DNA from: Astrocystis sublimbata
Taxonomy: Eukaryota > Ascomycota > Sordariomycetes > Xylariales > Xylariaceae
Length of the DNA: 64,000 nucleotides
Reading direction: 5' to 3'
NCBI GenBank assembly: GCA_022453515.1
Contig: JAJNNY010000020.1
Coordinates: 248,001 to 312,000 of the forward strand
Positions 45,470 to 55,580 of the stretch are shown one piece after another. The position numbers were made by a program, and so were the translations under genes. The notes beneath the pieces were generated by a model. The model was not told where the DNA came from. It saw only the letters and a list, made by a program, of their open reading frames with translations, and ran no database searches. Position 1 is the first letter of the stretch; the number at the start of each line of letters is the position of its first letter.

Positions 45470-46871
45470 TTTGGCTGATTGAAGAAGAGGAAGAAGAAGA
45501 AGTGAAGTCTAAGTCTATGTCTATAAGAAGTCTAAAAGCTGATTGGTAGAAAAAAGAAGATATTACCGAAGCAGCGGAGTATCAAAGAAGAATGTAGAAA
45601 TGTACAGTGGAAGTGTTGGAATTGAAGGTGGTGATGTGTGAATTTCTAAAAACTCCTCAACTCATTATTCGAGCGCCTTATATCTATAGATTCGGCCATC
45701 TCGCGATGCTGCATTATTTGGCATTATTGCGCAGTTGAATGCGCAGTTGATGCTACATCGAATTCCGAGTGTCGAATGTCGAGTTTCGAATGTCGAGCGT
45801 CGAGCCTCGAGGCCCGATTACCGCAACAGTCATGGTCGGTTGCCAGCCCCCTGTCAGCAATAGTGGCTAGCACGTGGCTTTAGGTAATCAAGGTTGCATA
45901 TTTAAGCTTTCCCGGCTATTAATAGTGGTTGTCACCCAAACGCCGACGGTGAAGCTTAGACTGGAATCCTACGGGTCCCAATACTACCTAACCCGACCGC
46001 ATGGGACTGATATATCGGTGAATCGCCCGCACTTCGCAAACCCGACTTTACGATAGCTGCTTCGCCGGATAATCGATCATACGATGTCCACATAGAAGTC
46101 GTCTCTGTAGACGTAGATTCAACCCTCGAGACCTGGATGTAGTAGTGGATCGCGCTTCTTACTCGGCTTTGGGCAGATTACCACCGAGAGCAACAAGAGA
46201 AAGGCATAGGGCGATTCGAGTAAGGAGATGAGATGAATGGGTATATTTCTTGAAGCCCTAGCTAGGTAAGTAATCACGATCTCGATGCTCCATGCACATG
46301 CTGCGGCCCAAGCATATTGGGACGATGGGTTTCGTGTTCGAACTATGCGATTAGCGCCATAGAGTCCACCGCCTTCTTTTTGTCTGTGCCATCACGATAA
46401 GCTTAATTTATATTGACGCCATAATTAGGCTCAACGGGCCCTAATTAGCCTTTCTGTTTGGGTTGGAAAGCTAGTGCATTGATGGCCTTGGGGCTTGGCT
46501 CAACTAATTAGTGACTGCGGTAACCTGGCTATAAGTGAAATTCCATGATGGCGTCAAGACGAAAGTGAATTGTTTTGAGAATTGAACTTCTCTCTGACTT
46601 TGCGATAGTATTATTCGGGCGTGATCCATTATTGGAGCAAACTCGCACTTAATACTTGCAAATCTAGGAGTTCATTTAGGTACTAGGTGTCAGGCATCGG
46701 GCAACACGCAAATTGTTCAAAGAAACAGTGATCTTGGCAGTGCGAAGCAAATCTATTCAATGAAACTATCTAAAAACACGGGCCTGCAGAGATGACAAGT
46801 AATATAGGAAAACACCACATTCCCCCACTAGCATCCTAATGATGCGTGTCGGCTAAGCTACTACCCATCGA
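45470..46871. other. PKS promoter region
   Basis: 1.4 kb between the EthD gene and the PKS, both on the minus strand, so the part next to 45470 is the PKS promoter and leader (purine/pyrimidine-rich GAAGAAG near 45482-45505). It contains the TCG-N5-CGA array at 45758-45810. No gene is supported. Confidence 0.6.
45758..45810. promoter_or_regulatory. Array of six AflR-type TCG-N5-CGA sites at 7-bp spacing
   Basis: TCG-N5-CGA palindromes begin at 45758, 45772, 45779, 45786, 45793 and 45800. A seventh unit at 45765 has CCG instead of TCG. Successive sites overlap because the CGA of one supplies the TCGA of the next. The array ends 289 bp upstream of the PKS start codon. TCG-N5-CGA is the published binding consensus of AflR, and an AflR-like Zn2Cys6 gene lies at 57483-58978. 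I found no such site by eye in the other cluster promoters. Confidence 0.8.
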
Positions 46872-47407
46872 CTATACAAGAGCGCCATCACGAAGGAAGT
46901 CGCGAACGTAGCCAATTGTCATCCTTGAGAGAAACCACTTGTCAGTTCTAGTCACGACCTTGCGAGGAATACTTGTGACTCACTTTGTTCTTTGGGTGTC
47001 AGCGAACTGGTGGTGGTCTGCGAAAAGCGCCCTCTTGTACTCGGGGTCGGCCTTAAGCGAGACGAATTGCTCAATGTCGCGGAACTGGATCTGGACAATG
47101 CAGTCGTAGTCCGCTACATTTGCAAACTGGGAGTCGAATATCTTGCTCATTAGAGAGCGGGTTGATAGAGGGTTGTGTGTCTTTGAGGTGATGTGTCAGT
47201 GCCGTCTGTATCAGAGCACAATGGAAGATTCGGTGCACTCACCATGCTGTACTTGTCGATGCCATGCTTGATCATTAGCCCACGCACTAGGGGCACGTGG
47301 TGTTCGGTCATGTATTTGCGGTAGTCTTCCTCATCCATGCCCTCCCGCTTATACGCACACATAGTGAGGCATAGCATGGGGTCGTTGGTGGCAGGTTCGT
47401 ACATCAT
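46872..47407 (-). CDS. Small EthD-domain (dimeric alpha/beta-barrel) protein, three exons, 137 aa
   Basis: Exons 47407-47243, 47180-46984 and 46923-46872 join in frame into 137 residues. LTMCAYKREGMDEEDYRKYMTEHHVPLVRGLMIKHGI is the typical first half of EthD proteins (Tyr-Met-x-x-His-His then Pro-Leu). The second half has DYDCIVQIQF and FADHHQFADTQRT. Relatives in fungal aromatic PKS clusters act as decarboxylases, dehydratases or cyclisation helpers on the fresh polyketide. It sits between PKS and FAD monooxygenase and is divergent from the latter. Confidence 0.82.
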
Positions 47408-47959
47408 GGTGTCGTTGGAAGATTTTTTTTCCTTTTTTAAACAAGTCTTTTGAATGAAGAGTCAAAGGACGATAGAAGTTTGATGATTGATATCTGATGA
47501 GGCCGACTTGAAAAACTCGTCAATAAGGTGATGGGAGATTGCTGCTTTTCTAATGCATCGGATTCTTCGACGACGCTATCAAGTACGCTATATATAGCGT
47601 GTTGTGCCAAGCAGAGGTGCTTGACTAGAGCCTCAAATGCGAGTCGGTGCGGCGAGTCGGTGTTCGGGTCTGCATGCTGATGACTGACGGGAACCGAACA
47701 ATTATAGAAACGAATCCTTCACTCGTCGGATAATCAAGCATCGGTTTTTGAAATATAGACCGCCATCTTCCGCAGTTCAACTTCGAGACTTTTACTCTTC
47801 TTTCAAGTCATCACACACTTTCAAACATCATCTTCCCTCATCCATACCTCTGTTTCAACATCACCCACGTCGAGCGTCTCATTACAAGCAACATCTGATA
47901 GTTGAGAGTCCAAATTCTTCTCCAACCATATTCCAATCACATTACAACACACAATCACA
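47408..47959. promoter_or_regulatory. Divergent promoter between EthD gene and FAD monooxygenase
   Basis: 552 bp between start codons. A TATATATAG element lies near 47590. No intact TCG-N5-CGA site was seen (near-misses with N6 or N7 only). Confidence 0.45.
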
Positions 47960-49192
47960 ATGACTCCACCTGAACAAGACATCCTCATCATCGGAGGCGG
48001 TCTTGGCGGACTGTGCCTAGCCCAAGGTCTCTTCAAAGCTGGTGTCCCGTTCCGAATCTTCGAACGCGACGCGAGTGCAAACTGGAGAGCTCAAGGCTAT
48101 CGTCTGCGTCTCAACGGCGAAGGCGCGAACGCGTTGAGGGAGACGCTCTCTCCGGAGCTGTGGGAGCGATTCCAGAACACTTGCTGTTCCGCTGAGTTAG
48201 GCGAAACCGACATCAACGCCATCGATGGCGGCATCATTGCCAGTCGTGCTGGCGGTAGCCCTGCCATGAAGGGGTTAAAGCCTTACACCTGCGACCGCAC
48301 AGTGCTGCGCGACATCCTCCGCGAAGGCCTTGAGAAATTCATATCATACGGGAAGCAGCTCTCACGATATGAGACCACCGATGATGGGGTTGTCGCCTAC
48401 TTCACTGATGGCACAACCGCATCTGGCCGTTTCCTCGTTGGCGCCGATGGTCGTGGGTCCGTGGCGCGACGACAGTATCTCCCAAACCATCTACCCCTCG
48501 ACACCGAAGGCACCTGCATTTACGGCAAGACACCCATCACACCTGAGCTGCTTGAACGCTTTCCCGCGCGTGCCATGCGATGGATGACCTTGATCATCGA
48601 TCGCACGCCCTTGACGCAGACGCTCGACGTCGACGACACAGCCGTCACCCTTCTCCTGGAGCCTATCCGGTTTCCCAAGAAGAACGATCAATTCGACCAG
48701 TACTTGCCAGCCGACTACATGTACTGGGTTCTTGTCGCCCGCAAGCAGATATTTGATCTCCCAAGCGACGTGTCTTTCTCCAAGTACACAAACCAAGAAG
48801 TCGCAGACATATCGCTTCGGATGGCCGACTGCTGGGATCCCAGCATTCGCTCCATTCTGCACCTGCAGGATAAGACGCAGTCTAGCCTGCTCAGGATCCT
48901 GTCGGCAGACCCAGACATGCCGGCTTGGACGCCATCAGACAAGATCACGGTCATTGGAGATGCCTGCCACGCCATGAGCCCGAGCGGTGGCGTAGGTGCT
49001 GTTACAGCACTGGTGGACGGCGCTAATCTTGCCAAGACGATCGCGACCAAGGGCATCTCCGCCGCCAGCATCGGCGAGTTTGAGAGCGCCATGCGTGAAT
49101 TTGCTGCGGCCAATATCCGGAGAAGCTACTTTGGTGGTCGCAAGATGTTTGGCCAGAAACCGTTCAACCAGTGTGAGCAGTATACTGGTTAG
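47960..49192 (+). CDS. FAD-dependent monooxygenase, single exon, 410 aa
   Basis: N-terminal FAD-binding GGGLGGLCLA (in DILIIGGGLGGLCLAQGL), a DG segment in FLVGADGRGSVARRQ (the family's DG motif), and the second FAD motif ITVIGDACHAMSPSGGVGAV (GD motif). Together these are the three fingerprints of class A flavin monooxygenases. Length 410 is usual. No leader peptide. Relatives hydroxylate phenols and naphthols or make quinones in polyketide pathways, using NAD(P)H and O2. Here it would oxidise the PKS product, for instance to a hydroxynaphthoquinone; the exact step is inference. Confidence 0.9.
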   Translation: MTPPEQDILIIGGGLGGLCLAQGLFKAGVPFRIFERDASANWRAQGYRLRLNGEGANALRETLSPELWERFQNTCCSAELGETDINAIDGGIIASRAGGSPAMKGLKPYTCDRTVLRDILREGLEKFISYGKQLSRYETTDDGVVAYFTDGTTASGRFLVGADGRGSVARRQYLPNHLPLDTEGTCIYGKTPITPELLERFPARAMRWMTLIIDRTPLTQTLDVDDTAVTLLLEPIRFPKKNDQFDQYLPADYMYWVLVARKQIFDLPSDVSFSKYTNQEVADISLRMADCWDPSIRSILHLQDKTQSSLLRILSADPDMPAWTPSDKITVIGDACHAMSPSGGVGAVTALVDGANLAKTIATKGISAASIGEFESAMREFAAANIRRSYFGGRKMFGQKPFNQCEQYTG

Positions 49193-50263
49193 ATTAAAGG
49201 GCTTGTCACTGCTATATTTGATTATTTTTGGGCGTTCATGTACACTTGTAGAGTTGCATTATACATAGCATTGAATTTCTCAGGCATTCCTACAAAAATA
49301 TAGACATTTCTTTTCATCTGTCCTGCAGCATCCATCCCGTTACGAATAATTGGTAATCTGCTCTCTAAATATCTCCACATGTAGTGCTCATGTCACTGAT
49401 TGCTTTACATACACTATGATTTAAGTATGAGGCACCAAAACCGTAACGGGTACACGTCTGGTAACGTATACTAGCGCTAAGTTTGTTGGTGATAGTGCAT
49501 GCGATAGCGATTACTCTGTTATTAGACTCAGGGCGTAAGGATTTAGGCTATCGGTACTGAACAGGGGCTAATTCCTAAACTAAGATTTCCCCAAACTCTA
49601 CATCTTCCTTCGATCTTTCGCAAGCACCTCGAAATCTCGTTGTTACATAGCAATTGAATTGAGCTTCAATCTCCCTTATCGAAGATCTCATACCTCTCAT
49701 GCCTCTCATACCTTCGAGCATGAGACCATGCCTCGCATGCGTAGTCCCCGGGTTTCCGACGCTGCGGCTGTAGCCCGTAAACCTATACCTTGGCTCAGCA
49801 TTGTCAGCGCATGATGGCTGCTAACCCCGACCCGACTCTACAAACTCCATCCTTAAGTGGATTGAGATGAAAATAACATTGATAGACATGATAGAGATGG
49901 ATCTATTAATAGTACACGACTAAATTCTCGGATGACGGCGTCAGAGCGCAGAAAATACCCTGCCACCGGCGCTGTCGTGCCTTGGCACCCCCGGGTTCCC
50001 GGGACTCGGGTCTGATGCATACGGTGTTCACAGATCCGACATAACATAAGCCGAATCTGACCTGACATGAGACTTTGTGATATAAAGCTTCCATGATGTT
50101 ATCAGCTTCAATACACTCACCTCATTCCAAATTCATACAAACACAACATCATCATCATCAACACACACTAGTATACAAGCCCTCCATCAATTCATTTTGC
50201 CGATAGACAGGCAAACTCGAGTCCGACTTACCATACACATATCTTACGAAGCTACATTTCATC
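49193..50263. other. Intergenic stretch
   Basis: 3' flank of the monooxygenase and promoter of the beta-lactamase-fold gene, with a CAT-rich (atcatcatca) leader near 50147-50160. No gene supported. Confidence 0.5.
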
Positions 50264-51867
50264 ATGCGCCGAGTCAGAAGAAGAAGCTCTACTCTCTTCG
50301 GGTCTGCCGCTGAAGCTCTAGCCGGACCCAGCATGGAATCTGTCGACCGTATTCTGAAGGCACAGATTGGGGGAGAGTCCGCAACACTGCACAATGCCTG
50401 CTACATCGTTCTTGGAAAAGAAGGTATGTGAATCCATTCTAATCTCCTCGCTGTCTTCAAAAAATGAAATACTAATCGATTGACTTGATTCAGGCACACT
50501 CTATCAAAAGGCGTACGGGTCGCGGGATCTAGCTCACTCCCAGCCTACTGACCTGGACTCCTTTTACTGGATTGCCTCGCTCACCAAGCTTTCCACGGCC
50601 ATCGCCACTATGATTGCGGTTGAGAAGGGCTTAGTCACTCTTGACCAAAACGTGAGGGAGATCGTACCCGAGCTCGAAGACCTTGATGTGCTCGAGGGGA
50701 TCGATGAAGATGGTACCCCACGTTTGAGGAAGTGCACTTCCCCGATTTCTCTGAGGTAATACGATTCCAAAAACTACCAGTCAGACATAAACACTTCTTG
50801 CTAACATGGATCCGAAGGCAACTGCTCTCGCACAGCAGCGGTTTCTGCTACGACCAGCATCACGAGGGTCTTCAGCGGTGGGCTAAATATGTGGGCAAGA
50901 CAGAGAACACCTTTACTGGAACTCACGTAAGTCGTCCTCTTGCATCCGAGCCAGCCCGATGTACGAATACAAATGTGTGGTTGCTGACACCTTAGACTTG
51001 CTATAGAGCGGCTATCGCTACCCCCTAGTTTTCGAGCCCGGTCAGGGTTGGGCTTACGGTTCGGGAATGGACTGGGCGGGTCGAACGGTAAGAACTTTAC
51101 TTTACTTACACCGTCATCCTCCCGCACGGGAGAGAAAAGCGACTCGGCAGCATAGGTACTGACTCTGGCCCCAGATTGAGGTAGTCGCAAACCAAGACCT
51201 CGAGACATTCATGAAGGCGAACATCTGGACCGCGCTCGGCATGAACTCCACCACCTTCCGCCCCTGGTCGCGCCCGGATCTCGAGGCAAAGCTAGTCGAG
51301 CTAGCATGGCGCCGCCCCGACGGCGGTCTCATCCCGGGCAAGAACCCCTTCGGCCCAGCAGTCGACTGCTGCGGCGGAGTTGGGCTCTTCAGCACCCCCC
51401 GCGACCAAGCCAAGCTCCTGTCCGCCCTGTTGAAAGACGGCGCTGGGATCATGAGCAAGGAGAGTCTCGACATATTGCTGAGCCCTCAGACTGAGGATCC
51501 TTCGCACTTCCTCTCTGTCGTCTGTGGCACGAAGCGGAATTTTCTGGGTGCGACATGGCCTGTCGGATCGAAGGGCGACTTCGGACTCAGTTCGTCTATC
51601 AATGCTGCAGACTTCCCTGGCCGCAGGGCGGCGAACAGTGCGAACTGGCAGGGCATGCCTGGTGTTCAAGCGGTAAGTCAATAGCATCAGAAAACTTATT
51701 GTCTGTTGTGTGACCTGTTGCTAATGAGGCCACAGTGGTTGGATCGCAAGACGGGCCTGGCTGGTCTTTTCGCTACGCAGCTTCTACCGCCTGGTGACAA
51801 GGTCGTTACCGAGACGTTTTGTACTCTCGAAGAAGCAGTATACAAGGTTCACGGGGCGCGTAGATAG
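50264..51867 (+). CDS. Beta-lactamase-fold hydrolase/transesterase (LovD-like), six exons, 413 aa
   Basis: Exons 50264-50423, 50494-50755, 50818-50926, 51007-51087, 51175-51672 and 51736-51867 join in frame. The SxxK motif is ASLTK (Ser82, Lys85). The Tyr motif is in WAYGSG (Tyr194). QLLSHSSGF is the family's short conserved loop. The C-terminus has WLDRKTGLAGLFATQLLPPGD, typical of fungal members. Class C beta-lactamase relatives in fungal clusters (LovD type) move acyl groups to or from alcohols, or hydrolyse esters. An N-terminal basic stretch (RRVRRRSS) may be untranslated if the Met at residue 28 is the true start. Role here: acyl transfer, or hydrolytic release helping the PKS. Unproven. 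Confidence 0.85.
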
Positions 51868-53304
51868 ATTCTCTAGGTCAAGGTTTATAGATTTGATCTC
51901 GGATGTTGGTGGGGCTTACATACGGTATTAGAGGGGGTTCCGCACGCAATTTATGGTATCACATTTCATTTGTTTACATAGCATTCCGCATAGATTTCTA
52001 GCGTTTTTATTAGAAGAAAATTATTTCGTTCGATCAATCTCATGACCCACTGGTTGATGATTATGTCATGTGCAGACATGAGGCGCTGGCTTCAATGATT
52101 ACTTCACTCGGGTAAGTTGCCAGAACACAAATAAGGTGAAAATGCAAGTCCATACTCGGAGCTTCCTGGACACCCTAGGTAACAAGACTCAGCAATATTC
52201 ACACCAGTTCAATTTTATAGTCATACAGTACATCAATGATACTAATGGGTATAGTTGCGGTTGTTGTATGAGGTACTTTACCTCCTGATTCAAACTGGTA
52301 TTATATCCATACATCTTCGTTGTATATCGGAGTTAGCCTCTGCACGTTATATTTTCTCTTTGGATGTTAGTTGCCAAAGTAGCATGAGCCTCACTATGAC
52401 CCAGGGGCTCCCTGGATGGCTATTTGGGTATGTGATTCGGTTATATAAGGACTAGGCGATTCCCATAGCCAGGGACAGCCCAAGAATCAATAGCATTGAC
52501 ACCTGACCCCTACTATTCTACTTAGCTACGTGAAAATTGCTATAATATTCCTTCACTTTGGTATAAAACCACTTGAAATAAGACTCTTTCTGCAACTTGT
52601 ATTATTACCTCAATAGAAAATAGCACCTTGATCATTCCTTTCCGGTTGTGCCCCTCTCGTTCCGACTTCTCAATCGACTTTTTATAAGTTATGTTTAAGT
52701 ATGATGTGTTTGATCTCTTTTCACTTGATTTGATTGGGTGTGGCACTATTACATTGTACTCTTACAAGCAAAAATGGTTCTGATTTCTAGGATTAAGTTT
52801 GAGTTAAATACCCCGCAATTATGCACTTATGAATCAGAAGCTCACTAAATAATAAGTATCAAGCCTTCTCATAATAAAACCTACCTAAACTGAACTGCTT
52901 ATTAATGATGTTGAAATATCACAGTCCCGAAAATAAATCACTAATTTCATGATTGTCTTCTTTATATTTAGTATATGAAATTACCACATAACTGTTTTAT
53001 AACATATTATCTAATCATTATCTATGAAATCATATAAGTTGTTGCATAAGAACAGAGACACACGGGGATTTCAGTCTCGTTTATGACGTATTAATACACA
53101 TCAGCTTTGGTATTAGCGTAGATAGTATTGAGCCACTCAGCAGGAGCCACGATGCTTTTCTTAAGAGCCAGTAAGTTGGATAGAAATTCGATTTTTATTT
53201 CAAAACGATAGCTATATGCAATGTATCCTCTAAACCGTAACGCAAACAGATGCTATATAGGAAAATGCTAATACAAAAGAAATGTTTTTTTCGGTCTCGA
53301 AAGC
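51868..53304. other. AT-rich intergenic stretch with a dispersed repeat copy
   Basis: Contains dispersed repeat copy B and a strongly AT-rich part from about 52780 to 53080, probably old mutated repeat DNA. No gene supported. Confidence 0.55.
52388..52575. repeat. Dispersed repeat, copy B
   Basis: Homologous to 18408-18594 in the same orientation. Arms TCCCTGG..GGCTAT (52409-52423) and ATAGCCAGGGA (52465-52475) are complementary to each other although their sequence differs from the arms of copy A. Several differences from copy A near the 3' end (e.g. GCAGAAGC versus ATAAAACC) are G-to-A or C-to-T/A, in keeping with RIP-like decay. Confidence 0.75.
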
Positions 53305-54270
53305 TTAGAAGCTCATCGAGGCCCTCGACTCCTCCAACAACTTGGCCATGGCCTCCGTCGGGGGAAGTCTAGCGTTCCTGATGAAGTTGCCCAGCTCACC
53401 GGTGTAGCTGGCCTCGCCCTTCATGTACTTGCTGTTTCCGTTGCCGTACGACCACCCGATAGTCCGCGCCTGTCGCGAATCGTAGCAGGGAGCCTCGGCG
53501 AAGAACTGGCGCAGTCTGTCGTTTGCCGTCTTCGGCAGCGGGCCCTCGGGGATGTTGAGCGCGTAGATCGATACACGCTTGATCTTGCCCGTGGCGCCTT
53601 CCATGGTCACTGCGAAAGCAAATCGGTGCTCGGGCACGTACTCGCGCATGTCGGCAAACTCTTCGGCGGTTGGGGGCTCCGCACCAGCCAGAGCAGTGTA
53701 GGCAGTGGCCTGGGCCTCGGTGATGGGACCGGGAACCGTGAAGTAGAGGTTCAGGGAGTTGCTGTGGTGGTCGACGGCAACGAAGTGGCAGTACTTCAGA
53801 CCCAGCTTGTGGAACGTCTCGCGGTGTGCTCGGACCGACTCGGAAACCTCATCGGCATCTAGGAGGTGGTCCACTGATCGGAGACCCTTCAGCAGGATCC
53901 AAGTCTTTGCCAGGCCTTTGTCGGAGTCGAAGTCGCACCATTCGGCAGGCTCTCCGTTGAAGAGGCTGCTCCAGCTCTTGGCTAGGCGCGCCATCGGCTT
54001 GGTAGGGTCGATGTAACCGGCCTTCGCGGCCATGGATATGGTGTCGACGTTGACGGGGATGTAGAAACGGTAGTTGAGCTGATCATTGTCGCGGCTAGTG
54101 GCGCGCCAGCTGACGGAACCTTGATCGAACAGCCCGGGGAAGTTGGTGAGCGTTCCTTGAACGACCTCCTCCGAGTATGGCGCACCGAGGTGATCAGCGG
54201 TCTTCTTGTAATCGGCAATGAAGCGACCGGAAGAGAAGACGCTCTCGCTGTTGACTGCTACGGCCGCCAT
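53305..54270 (-). CDS. Aromatic prenyltransferase of the CloQ/NphB (ABBA, PT-barrel) family, single exon, 321 aa
   Basis: A single 321-codon frame. The overall pattern fits fungal members of the soluble ABBA class: NYRFYIPVNVDTI, AEWCDFDSDKGLAKTW, KYCHFVAVDHHSNSLNLYFTVPG and a C-terminal SYTGELGNFI. There is no NDxxD motif and no membrane segment. It is shorter than the ~420-residue DMATS family. From memory, characterised fungal members (Ptf enzymes of Aspergillus, Botryotinia and Sclerotinia) prenylate dihydroxynaphthalenes, and bacterial NphB prenylates dihydroxynaphthalene and related aromatics. Next to a non-reducing PKS this suggests prenylation of the aromatic core in the cytosol with dimethylallyl or geranyl diphosphate. 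Confidence 0.88.
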   Translation of the reverse strand: MAAVAVNSESVFSSGRFIADYKKTADHLGAPYSEEVVQGTLTNFPGLFDQGSVSWRATSRDNDQLNYRFYIPVNVDTISMAAKAGYIDPTKPMARLAKSWSSLFNGEPAEWCDFDSDKGLAKTWILLKGLRSVDHLLDADEVSESVRAHRETFHKLGLKYCHFVAVDHHSNSLNLYFTVPGPITEAQATAYTALAGAEPPTAEEFADMREYVPEHRFAFAVTMEGATGKIKRVSIYALNIPEGPLPKTANDRLRQFFAEAPCYDSRQARTIGWSYGNGNSKYMKGEASYTGELGNFIRNARLPPTEAMAKLLEESRASMSF

Positions 54271-55580
54271 TGCTTATGTGTGTATGTGTATAAGTGTATG
54301 TAGATATGAAAGTGAGAGAGTGAGAAAGTGGCGATGGATGGACTGTTGATGACAAGGAGACTTTTGAAGGTTTGATAAGCAGTGTATTGTTTTGGTTGAG
54401 TGTTGAGCAAGATATGTAATTGATTCCAGCATCATGGCTCAACTATATATGTTTTCAATCATCACAGCCCGGTGGAAAACATGTCTGAACGTCTCTGAAC
54501 GTCGTTCTCCGCGCCGACAACGTATGGGAGTGGCACTCCCGAGGTGCCGGGCCTCACGGGGTTCGGTAGTCATCGCGGGCCACGCTGACCTGCACCGATT
54601 CCTTCATGCTCAAAGCGAACGCGAAAGCCTCAATCAAGAATAATTCGGTTCTCCAACTACTCGTACACGTGACACTCTTGCGTTTCTCATCCCGAGCATT
54701 GCTTCTATGCTTCTCGATGTTCCAATTATAGCCCATTTCTATATGGGTGGCGAACGGTCCCCGCCTGTAGGGCTTAGATTGCATCCTCAACCGGTGCGAG
54801 CACCGAGACCCGACTGTTAATCACCCAGACACCCAGATTCTGAGCAACAAGCTCTAACCCGAGAAGGACTAGTGGAAGCACTCGAATGCTTGAGGTGTTG
54901 AGACCACCAGCCACCTGCTCTCATACCCTAGATCAGCCGAGTAAGTAACAAGACAGTGCCTTGTTACCCATCTGCCTGGCTGTTTCCTGGACTAATTCCG
55001 TTGCCTGAAACCCTTTAATGAAGGAGGCGGTCACAAGTTTAGCTAATCAAGCTATCTACCAACAGAGTCTAGGTCTCACTATCTAACATAGCGGTGGCTG
55101 AATGTCAAGCATTGGGGCAGAGTTGGGGGCTAAAAGTTCAATGCTCAATTTGCTGCAGGATCTACGCATCTCTAGCTGAGGGTCCCCATCTTGCGAAGAC
55201 CGACGCAGGGATATATCTCGCTACTAGACTTAGTTCTAGAACAAAACTAACCCCATCTTTCGTTCATTGCAGTTGCCTGCCGCGAGTGCGAGAAGGATCA
55301 CGATTCTCTGTTATGTAAGGCGAGCTAGGAGAGGGGAAGCAAGTCCGCCCTAACGAGAACTCGACCCGTGTCTAGCACTAGGGAAATTTGAAGATAACGG
55401 CCGGATAGATATGCTTAAACAGAATAGTGTTTAGTTGGGCACTGTCTACCGATCCCAAGCCGATGCGATAATCTGAGTTGAACGCGAAGTCTCTATTTCA
55501 ATTCAATGTAATGCCCATGTCTATCCAAACCGTAACGCTAATATGCCCGATGAAATTCTCACTCTCTCCACCGTCATTTC
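54271..55580. other. Intergenic stretch between prenyltransferase and nitroreductase genes
   Basis: Promoter of the prenyltransferase on the left and 3' flank of the nitroreductase on the right. No gene or AflR-type site was seen. Confidence 0.5.
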
